A stretch of DNA of 64,000 nt, from NCBI GenBank assembly GCA_963739545.1, contig CAVUAT010000014.1, positions 372,001-436,000 of the forward strand. Direction: 5' to 3'. The notes beneath the pieces were generated by a model, which saw nothing but the letters and a program-made list of their open reading frames with translations, made no database searches and was not told the DNA's origin. The DNA comes from CAVUAT01 sp963739545 (GTDB lineage: Bacteria; Actinomycetota; Thermoleophilia; Solirubrobacterales; 70-9). Within the stretch, counting starts at the first letter, position 1. Each line of letters opens with the position of its first letter. Below, piece after piece: positions 45,801 through 54,106 of this stretch. The position numbers and the translations under genes were made by a program.

Positions 45801-45867
45801 CGCTTGCAAGCCATTTGCTAATTTGAGCGAGCGCTAACGAGCCAGTCGTCTCGCGGGGCGCGCACCA

Positions 45868-46116
45868 ATGGCCAACTTGCGAATGAGACAGAGCATGGCT
45901 CAGATCGAGCTGGCGTTCGAGCAGGAGATGGCGCTTGAGAAGCGCCGTCGCGACCAGCTCCGAAAGCGCGCGGCCAACCGCTCGCGCGCGCGCCGGATTC
46001 AGCGCACCGAGTCTCGTGGCCGCAACCGCTTCAGCGTGCTGCTGGTCGCCCTCACCGTCACCGTCGTCACGGTCGTGTTCGTGATGTTCGAGACGCTCGC
46101 CTGGTTGATGGGCTAG
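45868..46116 (+). CDS. Small basic single-pass membrane protein
   Basis: 82 residues. A strongly basic helical N-terminal half (MALEKRRRDQLRKRAANRSR) precedes one transmembrane segment (FSVLLVALTVTVVTVVFVMF). No known family. The basic part is expected on the cytoplasmic side and may contact nucleic acid or membranes. Its stop overlaps the stop of convergent csrA by four bases. Confidence 0.6.
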   Translation: MANLRMRQSMAQIELAFEQEMALEKRRRDQLRKRAANRSRARRIQRTESRGRNRFSVLLVALTVTVVTVVFVMFETLAWLMG

Positions 46117-46337
46117 CGCCCAATCGCTTCGCGGCTCTTCGGATCGGGCTCGTCCTCCGCGGTTTCGCCCGCGCCATTCTGCTCGATGCGTTCGTAGACC
46201 TCGTCCCTGAAGATGCCGACGTCACGCGGCGCCGTGATCCCTATTCGAACCTTCTCGCCGGCCACGGAGAGCACCTGGACCTCGATTCCGTCGCCGATCA
46301 TGATGCTCTGGCCCGGCTTCCTTGTCAGTACGAGCAT
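46113..46337 (-). CDS. csrA: Carbon storage regulator CsrA
   Basis: 74 residues from the ATG at 46337. The RNA-binding core is MLVLTRKPGQSIMIGDGIEV and VRIGITAPRDVGIFRDEVYE, with the key Arg and Lys of strand 1 and the VRIGITAP Arg of strand 5 all present. The tail beyond ~58 residues is acidic and longer than in gammaproteobacteria. CsrA dimers bind GGA motifs in mRNA leaders. In Firmicutes and similar phyla it lies in flagellar operons and is antagonised by FliW; no fliW or flagellin gene is in this window. Confidence 0.93.
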   Translation of the reverse strand: MLVLTRKPGQSIMIGDGIEVQVLSVAGEKVRIGITAPRDVGIFRDEVYERIEQNGAGETAEDEPDPKSREAIGR

Positions 46338-46388
46338 GAGACGCCTTCCCTGGCCTGCGATCACCCCCCACGGGGATCGCGGCCGTTT

Positions 46389-46404
46389 GCCTACTAATAA
46401 GTAG
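46389..46404. promoter_or_regulatory. Perfect 16-bp dyad in the csrA divergent gap
   Basis: CCTACTAATAAGTAGG: two 6-bp arms around AATA, in an AT-rich spot 52 bases upstream of csrA and 76 upstream of the plus-strand gene. A likely operator for one or both genes; the regulator is unknown. Confidence 0.5.
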
Positions 46405-46479
46405 GTACCCTAGCGGAACGGGGTGGGCGTGGCGAGCACAACCGGGGAATTCACGGCCGTTGGTAGAGTCACGCGCTCG

Positions 46480-47010
46480 ATGGCCCGCAAGTCCCTTCGT
46501 CCGCAGCTCAACCAGATCCGCGCCTGGGTACGCCAGGGTCGAACCGAGGCATGGATCGCCCACCAGCTCGAGGTCTCGGCCTCGCAGCTGCGCGACTTCA
46601 TCAAGCGCAACGGCCTCGAGGAGGGCGATGAGCCCGCCAGCGACGTCGATCTGCGCGACGAGATCGAGGCCGAGATCGAGGCCGAGCTCGACGAGGCCGA
46701 CGAGGAGCCTGAAGAGGACGAGGACGAGGACGAGGAGGGCTTAGCCGACGAGGACTCGGGCGATTCCGAGGCGGACGGTGACGGCGAGCCCCGCCGCAGG
46801 CGCAGGCGCCGCCGCGGAGGACGCGGCAGGAGCCGCAAGCGCGGCCCGATCGAAGCGGCCTTCGACCACGGCACCAAGGACGGCTACGGCCTCTGGCTCG
46901 ACCCCGCGGTCAAGGACGACCCCGTCTACTCCGAGCACTGGGCGGGCGAGCGGCAGCTCAAGGTGACGATCGAGCCCGACCGCATCGTGCTCGAACGCGC
47001 CGACGAATAA
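46480..47010 (+). CDS. Hypothetical protein with an HTH and an acidic-then-basic linker
   Basis: 176 residues from the ATG at 46480 (MARKSLRPQLNQIRAWVRQG). The first ~50 residues look like a helix-turn-helix (EAWIAHQLEVSASQLRDFIK). Then come ~50 residues of almost only Asp/Glu, followed by a run of Arg/Gly (RRRRRRRRGGRGRSRKRG), and a compact C-terminal domain (IEAAFDHGTKDGYGLWLDPA, LKVTIEPDRIVLERAD). The opposite charge blocks could fold on each other or bind RNA. Function unknown. Divergent from csrA. Confidence 0.7.
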   Translation: MARKSLRPQLNQIRAWVRQGRTEAWIAHQLEVSASQLRDFIKRNGLEEGDEPASDVDLRDEIEAEIEAELDEADEEPEEDEDEDEEGLADEDSGDSEADGDGEPRRRRRRRRGGRGRSRKRGPIEAAFDHGTKDGYGLWLDPAVKDDPVYSEHWAGERQLKVTIEPDRIVLERADE

Positions 47011-47117
47011 GCCACCTCCTCCGCGTCCCTGACGTCGCCGCGCTTGACGCGCGGCTCGCGCGTCCGGGGGCGGCTGGGTGCGACGCAGTCGTGAGGGCTG
47101 CTAAGCGGAGTCAGCGG

Positions 47118-47453
47118 TCATTTCTGGGGGACCAGGCGGCCGCCGGAGTAGTCGGTCGCGCCGCGGAGCTGCTGGTAGAAAGCCCCGTCGACGATCGCCT
47201 GCGGGTCCAGGTCCGCTGCCTGCTCGGGCAGCGCCCAGCGCGCGGCCTCGAGGCACCAGTCCGTGCCCTCGGCATAGAGGTCCGCCAGCTCGGCGGCCGT
47301 GAACGTGGCGCCGATCCGCCGCCGCAGCTCATCGCGGACGGCCTCAACCGCGCGCAGCACGGTGCTGCCCCGCCGCGAGTCGGCAGCGGCCTCGCGCAGG
47401 CGGCTGTAGCCCTCCTCCCACTGGTAGAGCGCGTTGTCGAGCGGATACGACAT
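47118..47453 (-). CDS. Hypothetical helical protein
   Basis: 111 residues: MSYPLDNALYQWEEGYSRLR, VLRAVEAVRDELRRRIGATF, ELADLYAEGTDWCLEAARWA. All-helical, acidic, no membrane segment. I recall similar short proteins in actinobacteria but no function. Its start is 24 bases downstream of the last GT-C-like gene (stop at 47478), so it may be the final gene of that operon. Confidence 0.65.
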   Translation of the reverse strand: MSYPLDNALYQWEEGYSRLREAAADSRRGSTVLRAVEAVRDELRRRIGATFTAAELADLYAEGTDWCLEAARWALPEQAADLDPQAIVDGAFYQQLRGATDYSGGRLVPQK

Positions 47454-47477
47454 CCCGCATACAAGTAGCAGCCCTGT

Positions 47478-49685
47478 CTAGTCGGAAGGTTGGCCCGGGG
47501 TGGGCTGGCCGCGCGGGGGTGCGTTCGAGCACGCGATCGGGTCGATAGGCCCCGAGAGCTGCCAGACCTCAACCAGTGGCGGGCCGTTGTGCGCCGAGGA
47601 CTCCGCGAGCGGCGGTGGAGTGATCCGCGTCGCCTCGCGGGCGCCGCTGATCCAGAGGAACTCGAGGGGCTGGGTGGCGGATTCCGGGTTGTCCTGGTCG
47701 TACGCGGGGGTGGTCACGACGTAGTCGTAGTCCCCGTCGTTGACGGCGGCGATCCACTCCGGGCACTCGGCGTACTCGTCGAAGGCGCCCCGGTCCCTGT
47801 GCTCGCCGATGAAGACGACCGCGTTCGACGCGTCCTTGCCCCAGAGCCCGTACTGGAACAGGGCGCCGGTGGTGCCCGAGAGCGCGATTCGTGAGTCCTC
47901 GACTCCCCTCGCCCAATCGAAGGCGGGCCCGAGTCCCTGCGCGAGCTCGATCGCCGGCTGCTCGGCGACCGGGTAGTCGGGGGCGGCCGGCGAATAGCGA
48001 AGGTCGAGATAGTCGTCGCGGGCTCCTTTGCCGATCACGACGAGCACGAGCAGTGGCACCAGTGCCGCAGCCGCCAGCGCGCCGCGCGAAACGCCGCGCG
48101 AGGCGAGAACGATCAGGCCGACCGGCAACCCGACCACAACCGCCGCGAGCAGCAGCGAGCCCGGGACTCGCTCTGTGTCGAGCAGCACCTGGCCACCCTC
48201 CGCGGCCCCGGCTCCGACGGCGATCAGCAACGCGAACAGGCCGATCGCGCCGAGCCGCCACCAGCGGCGCAGCCCCTCGCGGAGCAGCGGCGGGGGGATC
48301 GCTGCGAGCACCAGGCCGAGAGCGAGGGCCGGAGCGAGGTAGCGGATGTTGAGCCGGAAGCCGACTGGGGAGCCCTCGGGGCCCGAGGCCCCCAGGGGAG
48401 TCAGCAGGTACGCGACCGCCGAGACCGCCACGACGACGGCGAGCATCCTCTCGAGTCGCTCCGCGCGCCAGAGCCACAGCACCACCCCGGCGACCGCAGC
48501 GACGAGAAAGAGAGGCCACAGGTCACCCAGTCGCTCCTCGAGCGCAGGGGTGAAGAACCTGCCCCAGACATCGGTGTCGGTCAGGTAGTGCGTGATCGAG
48601 AACGGCTCGCGGCCCTGGAGCTCCTCGGGCATGGATAAAGGGCCGAGGTCGACGAAGGGGAACGGCGTCCCCGAGGCGATCAGGTCGCGCAGGTACCAGA
48701 GCCCGCCGCCCGCCAGCAGGCCGGCGAGCCACGCCCCGGCGGCGCGGAGGCGATCGCCCGATGCGGCGATCACGATCACGCCGATCGTCAGGGCCCCGAC
48801 TGGGGGGACAATCGTCAGCTTCGTGCCGAGCGCGAGGCCCGCCGCGAGGCCCGCGACGAACAGCGGGCCGCGGGCGGTCGCCCAGCGCGCGTTGACGAGG
48901 ATCGCCACGCTCGCGAGCAGGAGCGCGATCGCGACGACGTCGTTGTTGGCGTTGCCTGGCTGGCGCGAGAACAACAGGTTGGCCGACATCAGCGCGGCCA
49001 CCGCGGCGACGGCTGGCGCCCCGGCGCCGTACGGACGCCCGATGCACCACGCTGCAAGCAGCGCGGCGCCGAGCCACGCGAGGTTCAGCAGCGGCGAGAG
49101 GAAGTCGTCGCCCAGCAGCAGCAGGCCGTCGGCGTGCAGCAGCTCGGAGTTCTGCGGGTAGAACCAGTTCAGGTAGAGGGGGTCGGTGAACAGCAGGTCG
49201 GTCACCGACCCCGTCTGCGCGATGTGAGCCGCGAACGGCATGTGGTACCAGAGCGAGTCGCCGCCGTAGATGCCGCGGTCGAGCGCGAGCAGGGTCGGCC
49301 CGGCCCACTGAACGGCGACGACGAGCGCGAAGGCAACCGCGACCCAGAGCTCCCACGAGAGCGCCGTCTTCGCGTCGCGTGGCCCGGCGCCGGCGAGCGA
49401 CGCCTTCGCGTCCGGCGACATCAGCATCGGCTCGATGCGAAGCGCCCCTGCGCCGACGATCACGCAGCCCGCGGTCAGCAGCACGCCGTCAAGCAGGCCG
49501 AAGAGCCCGAGCAGCTCCGACAGCACGATCAGGGTGCCGAGGCCAAGCACTCCGGAGGCGAGCAGCGACGGCGCGCCGCTCCACCCGGGGAGGAGTGCAC
49601 GGCGCATCGTGCGCCCAGCCACCGCCATCGAGACGGCCACCAGCCCCAGCGCCAGGACCGAGAGCAGGTAAGAACCGGCGCTCAC
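47478..49685 (-). CDS. GT-C-like multi-spanning membrane protein, paralog 1 of the tandem array
   Basis: 735 residues with about eleven to twelve hydrophobic segments. The first outside loop has LDRGIYGGDSLWYHMPF (Asp136, Asp143, Trp146-His148), as expected for the catalytic loop of GT-C glycosyltransferases. It is followed by FYPQNSELLHADGLLLLGDD (177 on) and CIGRPYGAGAP. Ten more segments lead to a soluble ~200-residue C-terminal part with IALSGTTGALFQYGLWG, SNAVVFIGEHRDRG and NDGDYDYVVTTPAYDQD. A lipid-linked sugar donor would be usual for GT-C; substrate unknown. The ATG overlaps the stop of paralog 2 by four bases. I find no exact family name. Confidence 0.75.
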   Translation of the reverse strand: MSAGSYLLSVLALGLVAVSMAVAGRTMRRALLPGWSGAPSLLASGVLGLGTLIVLSELLGLFGLLDGVLLTAGCVIVGAGALRIEPMLMSPDAKASLAGAGPRDAKTALSWELWVAVAFALVVAVQWAGPTLLALDRGIYGGDSLWYHMPFAAHIAQTGSVTDLLFTDPLYLNWFYPQNSELLHADGLLLLGDDFLSPLLNLAWLGAALLAAWCIGRPYGAGAPAVAAVAALMSANLLFSRQPGNANNDVVAIALLLASVAILVNARWATARGPLFVAGLAAGLALGTKLTIVPPVGALTIGVIVIAASGDRLRAAGAWLAGLLAGGGLWYLRDLIASGTPFPFVDLGPLSMPEELQGREPFSITHYLTDTDVWGRFFTPALEERLGDLWPLFLVAAVAGVVLWLWRAERLERMLAVVVAVSAVAYLLTPLGASGPEGSPVGFRLNIRYLAPALALGLVLAAIPPPLLREGLRRWWRLGAIGLFALLIAVGAGAAEGGQVLLDTERVPGSLLLAAVVVGLPVGLIVLASRGVSRGALAAAALVPLLVLVVIGKGARDDYLDLRYSPAAPDYPVAEQPAIELAQGLGPAFDWARGVEDSRIALSGTTGALFQYGLWGKDASNAVVFIGEHRDRGAFDEYAECPEWIAAVNDGDYDYVVTTPAYDQDNPESATQPLEFLWISGAREATRITPPPLAESSAHNGPPLVEVWQLSGPIDPIACSNAPPRGQPTPGQPSD

Positions 49686-51859
49686 TGCTGCCCGCAGGCC
49701 GCATTGGGATCCAGCTCGCCGTCGATTCGGAAGACGGAGACGCGGCCCGAGCGCAGAACCTCCTCGGTCGCGGCGGCGCTCCGCAGCCAGCCGCCCTCCG
49801 GCGAGGCCGTGGCGGTCGCCGGATCATTCAGGTCGAGCTCGGGGGTCGTCACGACATAGCCGTAGTCGCCGTCGTTGACCGCGTCGATGAAGTCGGGACA
49901 GCGCTCGATCGTCCGGAAGTCGCCGGCGGGCAGGTTGCGGCCTATGTACTGGACGTGATTCGAGAGCTCGTCCCCGTAGAAGAGGTATTGGTTGTAGGCG
50001 CCGCTCAGCCCGCCGACGGCGATGCGCTCATCCGAGGTGCCCTTCGCCCAGGCGGCAGCGTCATCGAGCTGGAAGCGGAAATCATCGGCGTTCGTGTAGC
50101 GGGCGTCCAGGTAATCGTCTTGGCGCTCCCATCCGATCGCGCCGACGACGAGCAGCACCGCGGCTCCTGCGCCGGCGGCGAGCGCGGCGCTTCGGCGCCC
50201 GAGCAGAGCCAGCGCGACAGGGACGCCGACCAGCACGATCCCGATCAGCGCCGCAATCGGGATCGAGGCGTAGGGCTCATCCCAGATGTAGGCGGAGTCC
50301 GAGTAGAGAGAAGTAGCGAGCATCGCCAGCACCCCACCGCCGAGCAGCGGCAGCCGGGCGCGCTCGGGGGTCAGGCGGGCCTCGAGCGGCAGCAGCGCCA
50401 GGCCCAGCGCCATCGCGGGCACCAGGTAGCGCAGGTTGATCCCGAAGGCGAGGGGCTGATCCTGCGGCCCCGCGGCGGTCAGCGGCGTGAACAGATAGAC
50501 GATCCCGCCGACCAGGGTGACCGCGCCGAGCAGCCGGATTACAGGGGTGCGCGGGCGCACGATGGCCAGCACCGCCCCTGCCGCCGCCCCGCCGAAGAAC
50601 GCGAACCACAGCGGCCCGAAGAGGTTGGTGATCGCCTTGTAGAAGAACGAGCTCCAGACGTCGCTGTCGGGCGTCTGGAAGATGTAGTGGGCGACGTTGT
50701 AGTTGTCGCGGCCCTCGAGCCCCCTGTCGGGGCCGGGCAGCTCGATCGGCCCGAGCTCTTGGGCCCACGGGAGGGGGTTGCCGGAATGGATGAGGTTGCG
50801 CACGAACCAGAACCCGGCCGTGGCGGCGACGCCGCCGAGGAAGAAGAGCAGCGCCTTGCGACGCGCACCCGCCGGCATGATCAAAGGCAGGCCGACCGCC
50901 ATCGCGGCGACGCCGCCGGCGATCGTCAGCTTCGTCCCCAGCGCGAGGCCCATCGCGAGCCCGGCGACGAGCAGCGCGCCCATCGGCAGCAGGTCGCGCA
51001 GCGGCGGGCCCGCGGAGTGAAACGTCCGCGCGGCCTGGGACCCCGCCCTGGCCTGTGCCGCGGCGTTGACGAGCACTGCTGCGGCAGCGAGCAGCATCGC
51101 GACCGGCGCGACGTCGTTGGCGGGCGTCCCAGCCTCGCGGGGGACCATCGGCCCGATGTCCATGACCAAGGCGACTGCGACGACCGACAGCGGCGCGACC
51201 CCGTAGGGCCGCCCGATGCACCACGCCGCCACCAGGCAGATCCCGAGCCAGCCGAAGTTGATCAGCGGCGAGAACAGGTCGCGGTCGAACAGGGCGATGC
51301 CCGCGCCGTGCAGCAGCTCGGAGTTCTGCGGGTAGAACCAGTTCAGGTATAGCGGGTCGGTGAAGTGAAGCGGCCAGACCGAGCCCGTCTCGGCGATCTT
51401 CGCCGCGAACGGCCCGTGGTACCAGAGCGTGTCGAAGGTCAGCATCCCCCGGGCCCAGACGTCCTGCAGGCCCGTCGCCCAGTGGGCGGCGAGAAACGCG
51501 GCGACCGCGAGCGCGACGATCATCTGCAGGCTCGGGACGGGAGGCGACGGAAGCCGGGCGAACCCCCTGGCGGGCTCGCCCCCGGGATCACCCTCGCCGC
51601 GGGGGATCCGGAGGGCGACGCCGGCACCGACGGCGATCGACGCGGCGATCAGGGCCCAGGCGTAGAAGAGGCCAACCGCGCCGAGCAGCTGGAGCATGAT
51701 CGTCAGCAGGGAGAGGCCGAGGACCGCCTCGACCAGGCGGGCGGGCGCTCCGTCCCACCCAGGCAGCAGCCGACCACGCAGCCGCACGGAGGCGAGGCCA
51801 AGCGGCATTACGATCGCGACCAGGCCCGCGACACCCGCCAGGTAGCCCCCGAAGCTCAA
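49682..51859 (-). CDS. GT-C-like multi-spanning membrane protein, paralog 2
   Basis: 725 residues. First loop: MLTFDTLWYHGPFAAKIAET (Asp143, Trp-Tyr-His). Shared blocks: YLNWFYPQNSELLHGAGIAL, CIGRPYGVAPLSVVAVALVM, a Pro-rich cytoplasmic loop, ALGTKLTIAGGVAAMAVGLP and NFIHSGNPLPWA-type text. C-terminal soluble part: FYGDELSNHVQYIGRNLPAG, DFIDAVNDGDYGYVVTTPEL and FRIDGELDPNAAC. It overlaps paralog 1 and paralog 3 by four bases each (stop/start), so the three are translated as a unit. Two late Cys may form a disulfide. Confidence 0.75.
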   Translation of the reverse strand: MSFGGYLAGVAGLVAIVMPLGLASVRLRGRLLPGWDGAPARLVEAVLGLSLLTIMLQLLGAVGLFYAWALIAASIAVGAGVALRIPRGEGDPGGEPARGFARLPSPPVPSLQMIVALAVAAFLAAHWATGLQDVWARGMLTFDTLWYHGPFAAKIAETGSVWPLHFTDPLYLNWFYPQNSELLHGAGIALFDRDLFSPLINFGWLGICLVAAWCIGRPYGVAPLSVVAVALVMDIGPMVPREAGTPANDVAPVAMLLAAAAVLVNAAAQARAGSQAARTFHSAGPPLRDLLPMGALLVAGLAMGLALGTKLTIAGGVAAMAVGLPLIMPAGARRKALLFFLGGVAATAGFWFVRNLIHSGNPLPWAQELGPIELPGPDRGLEGRDNYNVAHYIFQTPDSDVWSSFFYKAITNLFGPLWFAFFGGAAAGAVLAIVRPRTPVIRLLGAVTLVGGIVYLFTPLTAAGPQDQPLAFGINLRYLVPAMALGLALLPLEARLTPERARLPLLGGGVLAMLATSLYSDSAYIWDEPYASIPIAALIGIVLVGVPVALALLGRRSAALAAGAGAAVLLVVGAIGWERQDDYLDARYTNADDFRFQLDDAAAWAKGTSDERIAVGGLSGAYNQYLFYGDELSNHVQYIGRNLPAGDFRTIERCPDFIDAVNDGDYGYVVTTPELDLNDPATATASPEGGWLRSAAATEEVLRSGRVSVFRIDGELDPNAACGQQ

Positions 51860-54054
51860 GACCCAGCGGTATCAGCGTCGGGCATGGGGCCGCCGTAGTC
51901 GAGCTGGTCGAGGGCGGCGCAGGAGGCCGGATCGAGCTCTCCCGTGATCTCGAAGACGAAGATGTTGTCTTCGTCCACGAGCTTGGCGGTGGCGCCGTCG
52001 GCTCCAGTCCACTCCGCCTCGATCGGCGACTCGTTCTGCATGCGCTGGTCGGGCCCGATCACCACGTAGTCGTAGCCGCCGTCGTTCAGCGCGGTGCGCC
52101 ACTCCTCGCAGGAGGTGATCGGTACGAACCCGCCGTGGGGTGTGTGGTGTGCCACGTACTGGACGCGGTTCGAGAGGTCGTCGCCGTAGAAGACGTACTG
52201 CTTGAAGCCCGGGCGGCCGCCGACGACCGCGATCTTGGAGTCGGTGGGCTCCTCCTGGTTGAACCAGGCGAGCGCGGAGCGGATGCCCTCGGGGAAGTCG
52301 CTCGGCGCGGTCTCGGCGCGGTAGCGGTCGTCTAGGTAGACGTCGCTCTTGAGCCAGCCGACGCCGACCGCCAGTGCGATCGCCACGGCCGCGGCGGCCC
52401 CGATGCTCCATCGCTCGATGCCCCACCGGGGCGCGAGTGCCAGGCCCGCCGGGATCGCGACGAGAAGCAGGGTCAGCACTACCGCTCCCAGAAGGAAGTC
52501 GCGGTCCCAGACGCTCTCGCCGCCGCTGAAGAGCCCCACCGCCAGCACGAGCGACAGGGCGCCGAGCAGGACCTGCTGCGCTCGGCCGCGGCTCAGAACG
52601 GGGTCGATCGCGAGCAGCAGGGCGCCGAGCGCGAGGGCGGGCGATGCGTAGCGAAGGTTGACCTCGAAGGCGCTGGGCTCGCCCGCGGGCCCGGCCGCCG
52701 TCAGCGGGGTGAACAGGTACGCGATGCCGCTGAGCAGGGCGACGACGCCGAGCATGCGGATCATCGAGGTGCGCCCGCGCCAGATCGCGAGGATGAAGCC
52801 GCCGGCGACCCCCGCAAGCACGACCGGCCAGAGCACGCCGAAGCTGTCGTTCAGGCCAGGGATGAAGAAGTCGGTGATGACCCCGCCGTCGGTCAGGTAG
52901 TCGGAGACCGTCGCCGGCTCGCGGATGTCGATGTCGAGCTGCTCGGGGCCGGGCAGGGGGCCGACGTCGGCCCAGGGAAGCGGGTTCCCGGCCTCGACCA
53001 GGTTGCGCGCAAACCAGAAGCCACCCGTCGTGAGCGAGGCACCGACCCAGATGCAGGCGGTACGCAGGCGGTCCCCCGGCCGGGCGACGGCGATCACGCC
53101 GAGGGTGAGCAGGCCGAAGGGCGCGAGCAGGTTCAGCTTGGTGCCGAGCGCGAGGCCGGCGGCCAGTCCCGCGACAATCAGAGCGCCGCGGGGGAAGATC
53201 GGGGTCAGTCCCGTGCCGGTGTCGACGAAGCCGGCCGGGCGGGCGGCCTGCGTCGCGGCGCGGGACTGAGCGTCGCCGTTGACGAGGATCGCGGCCGCCG
53301 CGAGCAGGAAGAAGAGCCCGCCGACATCGTTCTTGGCGTCCCCGGGCTGGAACAGGAGCAGCATCTCGGCGTCGAGCACGATCGCGACCCCGAGCAGGGC
53401 GGTCGCCGCCGCCCCGTAGGGCCGCCCGAACGACCAGGCCGCGAGCAGGCAGAGGCACATCCAGCCGATGTTGATCAGCGGCGAGAGGAAGTCGCTGCCG
53501 AGAAAGAGGATCCCGAACGAGTGCAGCAGCTCGGAGTTCTGCGGATAGAACCAGACGGTCAGCTTCAGCACCTCGGTCATGTGCAGCGCGCCGATCTGAG
53601 CGTCCTGGACGAAGCGAGCGGCGAACCCGGCGTTGTGCCAGGTCGTGTTCGGCAGGTACATGCCGATGTCGAGGCCCGTCTGCGTCGGCATCGACCAGTG
53701 CGCAGCGACGAGCATCGAGGCGCCGATCGCGACGATCACTCCGACCGCGCTCAGCGGCGGCGCCGGCAGCTCGGCCAGCCTCGCCCAGTCCCCGCGGCTG
53801 GCCCACAGCCCGATTCCGACGCCCGCTGCCACCGTCCCGAGCAACACCCAGCCCGGCCTGTAGATCCCGACGACCCCGATCAGCTCGAGGGAGACCACGA
53901 GCAGCGAGAGCCCGAGCACGATTTCGGCCAAGCGGGCGCGCGCGCCGCTCCAGCCATCGAGCAGGCGAGCGCGCAGGCGGACGGCTCCGTAGCCGAGCGC
54001 CGCGATCACGACCAGCATCTCGATCGCACCGGCGAGGTAGGACCCGAAGCTCAC
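51856..54054 (-). CDS. GT-C-like multi-spanning membrane protein, paralog 3 (altered loop-1 residues)
   Basis: 732 residues with the same layout as paralogs 1, 2 and 4: VWFYPQNSELLHSFGILFLG, SFGRPYGAAATALLGVAIVL, ALGTKLNLLAPFGLLTLGVI, then FYGDDLSNRVQYVAHHTPHG, ALNDGGYDYVVIGPDQRMQN and FEITGELDPASCAALDQLDY at the end. In loop 1, where the others have Asp-(Ser/Thr)-x-Trp-Tyr-His, this protein has LPNTTWHNAGF. The Asp is Asn136 and the Tyr-His pair is changed. It may have another donor, or be a non-catalytic partner. The gap to paralog 4 is 52 bases. Confidence 0.74.
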   Translation of the reverse strand: MSFGSYLAGAIEMLVVIAALGYGAVRLRARLLDGWSGARARLAEIVLGLSLLVVSLELIGVVGIYRPGWVLLGTVAAGVGIGLWASRGDWARLAELPAPPLSAVGVIVAIGASMLVAAHWSMPTQTGLDIGMYLPNTTWHNAGFAARFVQDAQIGALHMTEVLKLTVWFYPQNSELLHSFGILFLGSDFLSPLINIGWMCLCLLAAWSFGRPYGAAATALLGVAIVLDAEMLLLFQPGDAKNDVGGLFFLLAAAAILVNGDAQSRAATQAARPAGFVDTGTGLTPIFPRGALIVAGLAAGLALGTKLNLLAPFGLLTLGVIAVARPGDRLRTACIWVGASLTTGGFWFARNLVEAGNPLPWADVGPLPGPEQLDIDIREPATVSDYLTDGGVITDFFIPGLNDSFGVLWPVVLAGVAGGFILAIWRGRTSMIRMLGVVALLSGIAYLFTPLTAAGPAGEPSAFEVNLRYASPALALGALLLAIDPVLSRGRAQQVLLGALSLVLAVGLFSGGESVWDRDFLLGAVVLTLLLVAIPAGLALAPRWGIERWSIGAAAAVAIALAVGVGWLKSDVYLDDRYRAETAPSDFPEGIRSALAWFNQEEPTDSKIAVVGGRPGFKQYVFYGDDLSNRVQYVAHHTPHGGFVPITSCEEWRTALNDGGYDYVVIGPDQRMQNESPIEAEWTGADGATAKLVDEDNIFVFEITGELDPASCAALDQLDYGGPMPDADTAGS

Positions 54055-54106
54055 GACGAAACCTCCCGGCGCGACAGACGTCGCTTGGTGAGGACCAGGT
54101 GGGGTC

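Noticed and set aside
49379..51352. Long plus-strand open frame (over 650 codons)
   Set aside because: It lies antisense to the GT-C-like paralogs, is Arg/Gly/Asp-rich low-complexity, and arises from the GC-rich third positions of the true genes. The same holds for the long frames opposite zwf, mfd and the SurA-like gene.
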